Positions 37,575 through 46,797 of a stretch of 62,000 bases of DNA are shown here, piece after piece. Under the pieces are notes generated by a model that was not told the origin of the DNA, searched no databases, and was given only the letters and a program-made list of their open reading frames with translations. The DNA comes from Cristatella mucedo (taxonomy: Eukaryota; Bryozoa; Phylactolaemata; Cristatellidae). Position numbers and translations under genes: made by a program. Each line of letters opens with the position of its first letter. The first letter of the stretch is position 1. The stretch spans positions 4,107,501-4,169,500 of the forward strand of contig WPIO01000003.1 in NCBI GenBank assembly GCA_009760855.2, in the 5' to 3' direction.

Positions 37575-37691
37575 CCGAGGCTCCTCTTAATCTAACCAAA
37601 CCGAGGCAGCAGCAGCTGAACATTGCAGGAGGGCATGCTGGTGGCTGTTGCGAAAGGAGTGCCAACGATGTCAATTGGCCACTCGAAAAAG
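37575..37691 (+). CDS. SoxD: SoxD exon carrying the PLNLT (CtBP-type) motif
   Basis: A strong acceptor (TTTTTGTTTCAG) ends at 37574 and a donor AAAAAG|GTGATT begins at 37692, phase 1 on both sides. The encoded segment starts AEAPLNLTKPRQQQLN, matching the AAQPLNLSSRPK / AQPLNLSAKPK segment of vertebrate SOX6/SOX5. In SOX6 this short motif recruits the corepressor CtBP (known of the family). The rest, through a double Cys to NDVNWPLEK, is not recognised. The exon lies just downstream of a perfect 16-bp inverted repeat at 37369-37404. Retention of the motif suggests this SoxD can act as a repressor (inference). Confidence 0.7.
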
Positions 37692-37799
37692 GTGATTATG
37701 GCTTTCTGGCCGATGTGACAGGATCACCTTGCACACCCTGTCCCTTCCTTCATCCCGGGCGACCGACGGTACTGTCACATTCATTACTTGTGGAATAGG

Positions 37800-37801
<2 letters not shown>

Positions 37802-37887
<86 letters not shown>
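37802..37887. repeat. (GA)n microsatellite
   Basis: About 42 GA units shortly after the PLNLT exon. Confidence 0.98.
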
Positions 37888-37888
<1 letters not shown>

Positions 37889-39054
37889 TGTAAATGTGAT
37901 GTGAACTGTGTATTTGTGTGTGTTCTTGTTGCATTCGTTCGTGTGTGAATGCTGTTTTTGTGCACATGCATGGGCACATGCACGAAAGCGGTCTCTTGAC
38001 CCACAGTACACCCGATCTCTCACCAATGCCTGCTAAACATGGGAGGGGTCCGTAAAATGGCACGGCATGTCTGCCGTAGCACGTTGCACCCCTGGGTCGA
38101 AGAGGCGTTGGAACATGTTTGATTGAAGCCTTCCCTCTAGCTAGCTTTGTCTGGGTGCACTGCTTGAGATACTGTCCAACTGCCGAGGCCGATCTCCCAC
38201 GGTCTCGCACAGCACTGAGCAATGTTCTAAACCCTGGGCTGCTTGCATCGGGCTGTAGTCCGGCTGCTGGCTTCTCGGCATGGCCTGCACAAACTGACTA
38301 AACTGGCTGCTGAAGCTTCTGCTTTCGCTAACCCGGGAGTTTCTCTTGTGAGTATCAGACCTGTCACATCGGCATTGCAGTGAGCAGTATGTTGCCGGTG
38401 AGAGGCGATCCTTGTGCTCCTGGAGGAGGCTCAGTGAACTGACAATACCTTTCTTGTCGCTCGAAGGAATTTTAATGGGCTTCTGCATTGGCATAGATGC
38501 CGGATCCATGCTGGTGGCTGCGAAGGCTGCCTGGTCGTGGCTAACTGGCGGTATCCAGTTGCAGCTTGCATCTCAGTTGACGTGATTACCCTTGGGCAGA
38601 TCAAAGGTCAGTCTTTCGCAAGATAATGGTGTTGTTCATGTCTGTGGCTGACAGGCAGGCACCGAGAGCCTGGAAAGGACAAAAGGCCCACTGTTGTGCG
38701 GTCCTATTTGGTGGCAAGGGCCCTGCCCCCCACCCACCCGCTGCTCCGTTGAGCCGGTGGCAGCTGGGCCTCAGGCCGGTGGGCGGCACAGGTCGTTATT
38801 GTGGTCGGCCATTGCCAGTCCTCCTGCTGAAGTGGCACAATGGGCATTGTCTGTGCAGCTCTGCAACAAACCCTCGCTGCCCGGCATGCAAGTGCCGACC
38901 ACAGTCGTTCAGTAGTTTTTTTTTGGGCACAGCAGCAGCTTGGGGGGTGCGGCCACTGTCGGTAGAGGTCGCCACCAGGGTTCTTCCTCCTCAGAAAGCT
39001 GGCTGGCTCCCCATTCCCGGCAGCATAATATATATATATGTTATATATATATAT

Positions 39055-39196
39055 ATATAATTCATTTATATAGCATCCTAAGAGAACTTAATCTCTATTC
39101 AGGCGGTTCACATATGCCACAGGGCTCGAGCCCACGACATCGGCCAGGCCTTGGTTGGGGCGAGCACCTTAACCACTGGGCCAGCTCGGCTGAGCG
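39055..39196 (-). mobile_element. SINE family A, full-length-looking copy
   Basis: On the minus strand a tRNA-like head has an A-box-like TGGCCCAGTGGTTAAGG (39167-39183) and a B-box-like GGGCTCGAGCCC (39122-39133). It is followed by CCGCCTGAATAGAGATTAAG, TTCTCTTAGGATGCTATATA and an AT-rich end running into (TA)n. The tail is the same sequence type as the LINE 3' end, suggesting mobilisation by that LINE. It lies in the SoxD intron between 37691 and 40563. Confidence 0.8.
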
Positions 39197-39869
39197 GTTC
39201 GAGCGCTCCGACGGAGCACCAGTGCGATAGGCCGAATAGTTTTTTGAGGGATGCTTGCAGTCCGAGGTACTCATAGTGCTCATAGTGCCGACGAGCTAAT
39301 CTGTGATTCGTGCCCACGTCGAGTTGTTGAAATACATTAGCACTGTGAAGCACCTAAGGTCTGCTGCAATGCAGCTGCCACACTCAGGCCAATGATAAGT
39401 CATATCAATAGCAGCAAGGCACCTCCTTTCCCGTCTTGTCGGTGCTGGGGTGGAGGGCGTGTTGTAACCACCCACCCCACCCCTCTTCGGGGATGACTGG
39501 CGGGAGTGGTCTGTTGCCCATGCGGCCTGACTGAAGCTGGCCTTGCCTAGTCGCCGAGTGGATTAGCTGTTTAAGGCTAGGCAGCATGGTGTGGTCGCCA
39601 GACTAACAGAAGATCCTCACCGAGTGAGTGAGCTGCATGATTGGCAAGGCCCACGGCTCTGGTTTAGTTGCCGGATGTCCCACCCCAAGTGAACGCTTCC
39701 GTATGCAAAGGGTGCATTTTGGATCCGGCAGTTGAGACAAGTCAGGTAGGTACTCTGGTCGAGCTGCTGCCAACTGTTTTATGTTTGATGTTTGCAGCAT
39801 TCTATCTGAACCGGTTCTTCATGCTGCCGCCAACTGGGATGGTGTGTGTGTGTGCCTGCGTGAGCACGT

Positions 39870-39873
39870 GTAG

Positions 39874-39961
<88 letters not shown>

Positions 39962-39990
39962 TTGTGTGTGTGTGAGTGAGTGCGTGCGTG
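39870..39990. repeat. (GT)n microsatellite
   Basis: About 45 GT units in a SoxD intron. Confidence 0.97.
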
Positions 39991-40432
39991 GGCGTGTGTG
40001 TGCGCTTTAGTGCTTGAGCCGAGTACTTTTGATTTGGCCCCTAGGACATGTAACTTCACCAGGCCGAGCTTGCTGAGCTCGGAAGCATCTGCTACGCAAA
40101 CCGGATAACTGTTGAATGCTGACTGCAATTTGAGGCCGAATTTGATTGGTGCAAAGAGCGGTCTCTACCAGAGGGGCAGTGGTCAGACCCGCCGGCAGCA
40201 GGCTGTACCTCCCTCCCCCTTGTTGGTATTGCCGATCTCTGCATAGCCGACCGGTATCAGCTCTCGGATCAGGCCGAAGCTCGCAGCTCTCGAGTATTCT
40301 CGAAGCTCGAGTATTCAGCCGACGGCCGGACGACCTGCAGCTCCTTCCGGTTTGCAAATGGGAGGTTGCTTCAGCACGGCTGGGCGATCTCTTGTGTGCT
40401 GCCTGCAAGCTCTGCGGTTCCCCTTTAATGGC

Positions 40433-40495
40433 CAAGGCCGAGGTGAATGCATTTGATGACCGAGGTCGTGGGCTCGAGCCCTGCTGGATATGCGA
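40433..40495 (+). mobile_element. SINE family A head fragment
   Basis: GATGACCGAGGTCGTGGGCT and CGAGCCCTGCTGGATATGCG match the B-box half of the family. The tail is absent. It ends about 70 bases before a proposed SoxD acceptor and may contribute part of that intron end. Confidence 0.5.
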
Positions 40496-40562
40496 TGCGC
40501 CTGGCCCTGCAGCCATTCTTCCCCTGCTTCAACACCTGCTCAAGGTCTTTGGCCTACCACAG

Positions 40563-40948
40563 GTGCACCGATGTCGTCGCTGCTGCCGAGACGGCCGCAG
40601 CGCTGCCCGCCACCGGCCCACTCCGGCATCTGTCGGCCGCCGACGAAGAACTGCCGTGGCGATGGCGCCCTGCCGCCCGCACAGACTGCTGCGGGTGCGC
40701 GCCAGGCGGCCGCCACCGCCGCGCCTCCAGCGCCGTCGATCGCTTCGGTGGCCCCATCAGCTCTGCAGCTGCCACCGGCCGCCGCCCAGCCACTGGCGGC
40801 GGCCCTGTTCTCGGCGACACCAGGCTTTACGTCTGCCGTCTTCCACAATCTGATGGCTGCGGCAGCTGCTGCAGCTGGCCGCTCTACGGCAGGTGCCTCG
40901 GCAGCTGCGCCGTTTTTCTGCGGCCCAGCTCACGGCTTCTTCGACAAG
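40563..40948 (+). CDS. SoxD: Probable SoxD exon, Ala/Pro-rich
   Basis: The acceptor CTACCACAG ends at 40562 and the donor GACAAG|GTGACT starts at 40949. Entry phase matches the previous exon and exit is phase 0. The 128 codons are rich in Ala and Pro, including IASVAPSALQLPPAAAQPL and LMAAAAAAAGR, resembling in composition the Ala-rich AAAATPGLGPLQLQ part of SOX5. In vertebrates that segment lies before the PLNLS motif rather than after it, so either the order differs or this is an independent low-complexity linker. A SINE-A head lies at 40433-40495, just upstream of the acceptor. The region is GC-rich and open in other frames as well, which lowers confidence. Confidence 0.55.
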
Positions 40949-41320
40949 GTGACTAGCGTTGCCGCGCAGCGGCCTTCTCTCAGCATGTCCGTGGTGATTG
41001 GGGTGGGCTACGCTTCGCGCTATTCGTCGGACGAGAGCGTCGGCGTCGGCATGTCGAGAGCGCTTGCGCGTGCATTCGCAAGCGTCGCCAGGCATGGCAA
41101 AGGGGGACCTGGCCGCGACGCGTGCGCAGAGGCACGGCGGGCGGCGGCCTGGCTTCCCGACATCCTTCTGGCTTCCTGCAGATTGGCCGTGGTCCACGCA
41201 GCCACTGGCAAGTGTCGGCAAGTATTTCCCCCCCCCCCAATCTGTCTGTGACACTGCCCGAACTCGTGCCGAGCTTGGGCGTGCACTGGACTCATGTTGT
41301 GTTTTTTCGTTCGGTCAAAG

Positions 41321-41483
41321 GACGCCACGTATTCAGACACGGCTTCGCCCTGCACTGATCAGACCTCGTCTTCAGCAGCCTCAGCTACCGACAAGAGGGC
41401 TGGCCTCGCATCGTCACCTCCGCCTCTGCCGTACGGAGACATCGCCGGCTTCCTTCAGCAACGCTGCAGCTTGCCAAGTGAAG
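41321..41483 (+). CDS. SoxD: Candidate SoxD exon (Ser/Thr/Pro-rich linker)
   Basis: The acceptor follows a T-rich tract (TGTTTTTTCGTTCGGTCAAAG) ending at 41320 and the donor GTGAAG|GTGGGT starts at 41484. Entry phase 0 and exit phase 1 are what the flanking exons need. It encodes 54 residues beginning DATYSDTASPCTDQTSSS and containing SSPPPLPYGDIAGFLQQR. No family motif is recognised. If it is skipped, no acceptor upstream of the HMG exon that I tested keeps the frame from 40948, which is indirect support. Confidence 0.45.
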
Positions 41484-42289
41484 GTGGGTCTTGCCCGCCA
41501 AAGCCGCCACGGGTCTTCGAAAAACGGCAGCGAGCAGGCAAAGCTCCTAGCTGCTTGTAGGTACTTGGGTCACGTGCCGCTTGTTGCCGCGAGCCGTGCT
41601 TGCACGAGCGGCTGGCTGTTGCAGAGCCCGGCGACTCTGATCGGCTCGACATTGGCTTGCTCATGCTAGCTGACGAAAGCCTAGCTGGCATCACCGGGTT
41701 TGCAGCCGTCGGCCTCACCCCAATGGCCGCATCGTGGCTCCCTCCCTTCCAGCCACAGCCGTCCCTGGTGGATGGGGGGAGGGACCGTCGTCCCGTGTCC
41801 GGTAGTGGCTGCTGACTCTCTTTCGTCTCTGCCTCCATTGAGCCGAGCGGTCGTCTCTTTGGTGCCGGGAGGTGGCCGGCACGACTAGGGGCAAGAGTCA
41901 GAGCCAGGCACTGCCGTTCTTGGGCTCGCTGTGACGTCTCGATTGCTTGCGGTCGTCAAAAGGGCTGAGTCGATTTAATGGCAGTCGAACGTGGCCTTTT
42001 TTCTCGAATGTCGAACCCTACCCCTCCCCCGACGAGCCGGCAGACTTCCATTCTTTCTGGTGCAATGATATGGTTTCATCGAAGTGGGTTGAACACTTTT
42101 CAGTCCGGCTTGCGGTTCAGCAACATCGTTTTCTTTGCCCGTAACCACGTTTTAACTGCTTCGTCGTCTTTTACTTTGCTAGCAGGCAGGCTGCTTCTTT
42201 TCGGTGCTATACTAGCGGCTTCTCTCGTCCTTCATTTATTCCTTGCCACCTGCTATTAGCACTATAGCAGGTCTTGCGTAGATAAGGCT

Positions 42290-43165
42290 AATGCTCACAA
42301 TCGGCTCTGCCAGCATATCTCCTGTTGAATCTACGAGAAATCTAGGTGGCATGTTCCAAAGTGACCTTTCGTTAGACGACTACATCAGCTCCTCAATCGA
42401 ATCTGCCTACTTTCAGCTACATAACATTGCTAAAATTCGGGCTTGTTTAGACAGGGATCCACATTTAAGTTGGTCCATGCATTTGTGACACCCCGTCTTG
42501 ACTTTTGTAACTCACTGCTTGCTGGTCTACCAGCTTGTGTTATCAGGCCCTTACAGCTGGTGCAAAACACTGCAGCTAGGCTTGCCTGTCGTGAGCCTTG
42601 GAGTTGCCACCTCACACCACTTCTAGCCGACCTGCACTGGCTCCCAGTCAAGCAACGCATCGACTTCAAGGTTTTGTCACTCACTTTTAGGTCACTTCAT
42701 TCTTTGGCTCCAGCCTACCAATCAGATCTACTGCCACACCAGGCTAAGCATCGTACCAACCGCTTTTCGGAATCTAAATCTTTAAGTATACCTCAAATAC
42801 AAGCCTCAAATCCTTTGGAGACCGTGCATTTAGCTCGTATGCTCCCAAAGCCCTGGAACTCACTCCCGACTTGCGTCACGACATCCCCTGACTTGACCAC
42901 ATTTTAAAAGAACTTAAAAACACCTATCTAGGACAGCATTTAGTGGGTTCTTGTGATTCGTCTTTCATGTGCTTATGCGTGCTGACACTTGCATGCTGAC
43001 CCTGTGCATGACACCCCTAACCATGTTATTCATGTTATTTATCAAGCATGATATCACTCACTATTCGATCGTGTGTCTTGCAATAAATGTAAAGCGCCTA
43101 GAAAGAGATCGAGTTCTCTGAGGGCGCTTTCTCAAGTGTATTATTATTATTATTATTATTATTAA
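42290..43165 (+). mobile_element. L2/CR1-like LINE, 5'-truncated, frameshifted
   Basis: This is the C-terminal end of a non-LTR retrotransposon reverse transcriptase. One frame (42291-42460) gives IGSASISPVESTRNLGGMF then SDLSLDDYISSSIESAYFQL and HNIAKIR. After a frameshift near 42450 another frame gives LVHAFVTPRLDFCNSLLAGL, LQLVQNTAARLACR, LHWLPVKQRIDFKVLSLTF and LPKPWNSLP. These are textbook L2/CR1 clade motifs. A 3' UTR follows and ends with GTAAAGCGCCTAGAAAGAG, GTTCTCTGAGGGCGCTT and (TTA)n at 43140-43164. The copy is dead: the catalytic YADD part and endonuclease are missing. It sits in the SoxD intron before the HMG exon, in the same orientation as the gene. Confidence 0.95.
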
Positions 43166-43354
43166 AGGAAGGAAAGTCGTCAGAATTTCTTACCTCTGAC
43201 CACCCCCCTTCGTCGACAGTTCCCTGACGGTTTTGGCAGATTGCTCTGTGCTGCCCTGGCAGCAATGTTGTGATTGTGCCCCTTGGAGGTGGGCCCGGTG
43301 TCTGCTTTCATGTGCCAAGCGATTTGTCATCGACACCTGTCGACGATATGGTAG

Positions 43355-43615
43355 GGAGACCAGCGACAGCCAAACATGGCCAGTCCACCGCCAACAAAGA
43401 CAAGTACTCTTCGAGTCCACCTGTACCCTCCCATGCCGTGGTCAGCAGCAGTGCAGCTTCGGCAGGCGCCGGCAGCATGGCGTCGAACGACCTTCAGGCT
43501 AGGCCGCACGTTAAGCGCCCGATGAACGCCTTCATGGTGTGGGCGCGCGAAGAGAGACGAAAGATACTCAAAGCTTGCCCGGACATGCACAACTCCAACA
43601 TAAGCAAGATACTCG
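43355..43615 (+). CDS. SoxD: SoxD exon with first part of the HMG box
   Basis: The frame runs through a Ser/Ala-rich linker into [14 protein letters not shown], then [17 protein letters not shown] and ISKILG, and stops at a donor G|GTAAAC. This is helix 1 and most of helix 2 of a SoxD HMG box, including the MNAFMVW signature and the SoxD-specific [22 protein letters not shown] boxes of this type bend DNA at AACAAT cores. The 3' border is certain. The 5' border is not: acceptors ending at 43354, 43363 and 43369 all give the right phase, while the better pyrimidine tract ending at 43262 does not. I chose the first. The upstream intron holds a LINE remnant. Confidence 0.93.
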
Positions 43616-43841
43616 GTAAACTGCTGCAAAAGCCTTGTCTATGACTCCTGCAGGTGTGTCGTTGCCCTATTTTGGCTCTCAGATGCAGCAAGCCGGATCC
43701 GGTCCCCGAATCGGTCCCTCCCCCCCCCCTGGTGCCACCCCGTGGCCCTGGCCTGTAGAGGGGCGCAGCCATTAGCAGCCGGCCACCAATGCTGGCCATC
43801 TCCCTGCCGGCGCCACGCCTACGAGTGCAACCTATTTGCAG

Positions 43842-43947
43842 GTGCTAAATGGAAGAACATGTCCAACGTTGAGAAGCAGCCATATTATGAGGAGCAATCG
43901 CGACTGAGCAAGGAGCACATGGAGAACCACCCGGATTATCGCTACAG
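43842..43947 (+). CDS. SoxD: SoxD exon with second part of the HMG box
   Basis: The acceptor CTATTTGCAG ends at 43841 and the donor TACAG|GTGCGG begins at 43948. Joined to the previous exon it reads [21 protein letters not shown] and then [17 protein letters not shown], completing helices 2 and 3 of the HMG box. Vertebrate SOX5 has [18 protein letters not shown] and the Drosophila SoxD gene Sox102F, as I recall it, has ARWKAMSN, so the Ala and Ser here are protostome-like. K-W-K at the start of helix 3 and the YYEEQ core are intact, so DNA binding should be preserved. The 226-base intron splits the Gly codon after KIL. Confidence 0.95.
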
Positions 43948-44119
43948 GTGCGGCGGCGGCTGCTGAGTGCATGCGAGCATGCCCGTTCTGCCAGTGGCCC
44001 GCCCTAGTGGCCGCGCATGCAGGAGCCCTTGAGTCCGTGCATCTCGAGATGCCGCTGCCGCTGTGTGCACCTACTCGACTGTTGCCGCCATTGTTTGTCA
44101 CGGGGTGCTCCCTATTTAG

Positions 44120-44298
44120 GCCGAGGCCAAAAAGAACGTGCATAGTGGACGGCAAGAAGCTTCGCATATCCGAGTACAAGCACCTCATGCGAAGCAAGAG
44201 GCAGGACGATGACGACGACTGCCAGCAGCAGCAGCAGCAGCATCGGCAGCGGCCGCGGCCGGCGCCCGCTGCGCAGTGGTGGCACGACGCCGCCGACG
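44120..44298 (+). CDS. SoxD: SoxD exon with the HMG C-terminal extension
   Basis: The acceptor CCTATTTAG ends at 44119 and the donor GACG|GTGAGC begins at 44299. It encodes [19 protein letters not shown] followed by KHLMRSKRQ, the highly conserved SoxD tail of the HMG box, which contains the basic nuclear-localisation cluster. Directly after RQ, where vertebrates and flies continue with an EMRQ-like stretch, the sequence runs into DDDDD, C and a six-Gln tract from GAC and CAG repeats, then Arg/Pro. This looks like local expansion of triplet repeats. Reading on past the donor gives a longer frame, but the phase fit with the 46571 exon and the strong GTGAGC donor favour splicing here. Confidence 0.93.
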
Positions 44299-44609
44299 GT
44301 GAGCGCTTCTGCCTTCAGCAGCAGCAGCAGCATCAGCGCTGGCTCGTCGAGCATCGGCAGGAACTCCGTATCGTCCTGCATGCATTGAACGGATGCTGTC
44401 GTATGATAATGATAATAATAATAATAATAATAACGTTCAGGCATGGCAAATCTTCCTGGTTAGGCCTGAAGCTAAACAAGAATTTAAGCGCTGCTACTTT
44501 CAGGCCACGTGAAGACGTAGAGTCACAGAAGGTACCTTTTTGTAATGATAATAAAGCATTTGCATAAGGACCAGCACAGGGCACGTGGGACACCTAGCTG
44601 TAGGGGTTC

Positions 44610-44776
44610 CGGGGGTCCTAACCATATTATTCATTTCGTTTGTTTTTCAAGCATGATTTTACTTACCATTCAATTGCATTTCACTTTACAGCAAATGTAA
44701 AGCGCCTAGAGAGAGATTAGGTTCTCTGAGGGCGCTTTATCAAGTGAATTATTATTATTATTATTATTATTATTAT
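44610..44776 (+). mobile_element. LINE 3' end only (same subfamily as 42290-43165)
   Basis: From CCTAACCATATTATTCAT to (TTA)n this stretch is a close match of the last 150 bases of the 42290-43165 copy, with GTAAAGCGCCTAGAGAGAG and TTCTCTGAGGGCGCTTTATC. It is severely 5'-truncated, as is typical of LINE insertions, and sits in the last SoxD intron. Confidence 0.88.
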
Positions 44777-45044
44777 CCCAGCTGTAGGGGGCGGGGCTAC
44801 CCTAGCTGCCCGGCACTGCCTAAATGCCCGAGTGAGGGGGTGACTGCTCTATTCGAGTTGTTACGCATAGCAAAGAACTGTTCAGATTGAAACCATACTA
44901 TATCATGTGTATGTCTATGATCGATCAGATACAGGCCATACTGTAGAGCAAGAGTTACTCGGGATGCTGTTACTTGGGGCGGAGTTGCTGCTTGGGTTAT
45001 TCCCCACGAGCGGCCAAATATTTGCCAGGTGCCAATTAAGAGCA

Positions 45045-45210
45045 TCTAACAAACTAAGGGAACTGAATCTCTTTCTAGGCACTTTCCAGTCGGCTGGAAA
45101 GAATGCATGTCAATTGACAGTGGTAACGACACCTAGGATTGCTAACACACAAGGAGTGTTATGCACGAACGAAGCACAGGCTGGGAGGCACAGATATGTT
45201 TTTAGTTTCA
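45045..45210 (-). mobile_element. LINE/SINE tail remnant, minus strand
   Basis: AAGGGAACTGAATCTCTTTC, TAGGCACTTTCCAG and GCTGGAAAGAATGCATGTC match the reverse-complement tail seen at 31405. It is located in the last SoxD intron. Confidence 0.5.
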
Positions 45211-45279
45211 TTTGAAATGCTATCAAGTCGATGTCGTGGTGTCAGGCGGCAGTGAGTTGCAGGTTTTGAGTGCATGTCT

Positions 45280-45372
45280 GAACATGCACACACGCGCGCA
45301 CACACGCGCTCACACACACACACACACACGCACTCACGCACACACGCACGCACACACGCACATGCACACATT
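45280..45372. repeat. CA-rich imperfect microsatellite
   Basis: CACACA with CGCG and CTCA interruptions in the last SoxD intron. Confidence 0.9.
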
Positions 45373-46272
45373 TCAATAGAAGCAGGCCTTGCCGGAGCAA
45401 GCAAATGAAGGGGCCCTACAAGTGAATGGATGGACCTTGAAGTTGATTGCGCTGCACAATAAAAAAAAAGCTGATTTTTTAGCCTGTTTTTCTAGCTGCA
45501 GAAGAGCATTATAGCCGAGCTAATGAATTTCTCTTGATTGCAGTGTGAGTGTATGTGAAGCGGTTGTGATGCTCGAAATAGCTGAGCCTAGCAGCCGAGC
45601 TTTGCACCTCCTGTTTTGCTATCAACGAGGAAGATCACCAAGTAGATAAGGTACAGATATCAAAATGGGATGATGCAAATGTATGAAGTATTTTGACCCT
45701 ATAACCCAATTTAAGCAGGTCCGAATTTGTTTTTGCAATGTGATGTAATGTAATTGTAAGCAGACTAGACCACGGAGCCCATTTGGTCATCTAGCGGAAG
45801 GTCGCAGATGTGCAGACCATTCCCTCTGGCATAACAATGTGAAGGAGCTTCATTACGCTTGCGACCCTCAGCTTCGTCGGAGGGGACCTGTGGGCCCTGG
45901 TACCCACCCACTCATCGACCGATACAGAAAATTTCATAATGCCTCCACAGCCCGATTGCAAGAGATCATCAAAATCCACCACAGTCCTATCTAATTGAGC
46001 TTAAAATCGAAAGGAAATCGGTGACATGAAGCTCAAATTTCGAATGTTTATTGCAGTACACATTTGTTATAATAAACCTGCCAAATTTTACTGCGTATTC
46101 TTATGCAAATGGGCTGCAAAGACGCTGACAACTACTGCAATCCACCACGCGACTCTAACGGAGATCCACTAGAGATCGGCTGTGCATAGCTCCAGTTTGG
46201 ATTGCATGTTACACTAAGCTATCGTTCAAGCACATCCACGAAATTGTGTGTTATTGCATGAGCGTTCCCATT

Positions 46273-46445
46273 GGTGAGCCGTGATGGCACACTAGGTAAG
46301 GCGGCTGCTTTTCAAGACCTCGGTACCGAGGTCGTGGGTTCGAATCCTGCTGTGGGCGATTCTACATCGATGCAGCAAGCAGTGTTGATAGCCGTAAAGG
46401 CTCTTCTGTCGCTATACAAAAGAGGCTGTTAAATCAGCTAGTATT
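46273..46445 (+). mobile_element. SINE family B, best copy
   Basis: A tRNA-like head has an A box TGGCACACTAGG (46285-46296), a self-complementary arm ACCTCGGTACCGAGGT and a perfect Pol III B box GGTTCGAATCC (46337-46347). A body AAAGGCTCTTCTGTCGCTAT and tail AGAGGCTGTTAAATCAGCTA follow, then an AT-rich end. The tail differs from family A. It lies in the last SoxD intron, in gene orientation. Confidence 0.85.
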
Positions 46446-46570
46446 TTATTATTTATTTATTTTTTACTCGGTCGAGTGGGGGCCACATAAAAGAAAGCCA
46501 GTGCCACCTGCTCGAGCCTGCCTGTCGTCGACAAATCGTGTATTAGCTCCGGCGGCGGCATCTGTTGCAG

Positions 46571-46797
46571 GTCTGCAGCAGCTGACGGCTCATGCGCTCG
46601 GCAGCGGCGGAGGCGGTGGACGAGGCAGCAGCAGCAGCTGCTGCAGTGGCGGCGACTCGCTGGGCTCCGCCGACGACGCGTCCCACCGTGGAGCGGCATC
46701 AGCGGAGCCGCTGGCCAGCGACGATGACGACGACAACGACGAAGGAGCGCCGGCTTTGAGCGCTGCCGCCTCTGCGGCGGAGCGAGTGTGCATCTGA
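46571..46797 (+). CDS. SoxD: Terminal SoxD exon (Gly/Ser-rich then acidic C-terminus)
   Basis: The acceptor TCTGTTGCAG ends at 46570 and the entry phase (two bases completing a Gly codon) fits the donor at 44298. The protein runs LQQLTAHALG, a Gly run, a Ser run, then SGGDSLGSADD and an acidic stretch SDDDDDNDEGAP, ending AAERVCI and TGA at 46795-46797. Vertebrate SOX5/6 also end in an acidic tail (EYDEEEDDPD in SOX5), so the architecture agrees although residues do not align. Composition is driven by GGC, AGC and GAC triplets. It is the least conserved of the accepted exons; phase and acidic character are the main support. Confidence 0.7.

Noticed and set aside
39060-39190. tRNA gene on the minus strand
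   Set aside because: Shares the LINE-like tail and recurs at 14115, 18118 and 23890; SINE family A.
43263-43354. Extension of the HMG exon to the better pyrimidine-tract acceptor ending at 43262
   Set aside because: Its phase does not match the exit phase of either upstream exon in the model; it remains possible if another upstream exon exists.
43971-44567. A 198-codon frame reading from the intron through the third HMG exon to 44567
   Set aside because: The conserved part starts after the acceptor at 44119; beyond 44298 the frame runs into an (ATA)n array with an Ile run, and a phase-matched GTGAGC donor lies at 44299.
46285-46360. Functional tRNA gene
   Set aside because: A and B boxes are present, but the cloverleaf does not close well, the same unit recurs with a fixed non-tRNA tail, and copies differ; it is a SINE head.
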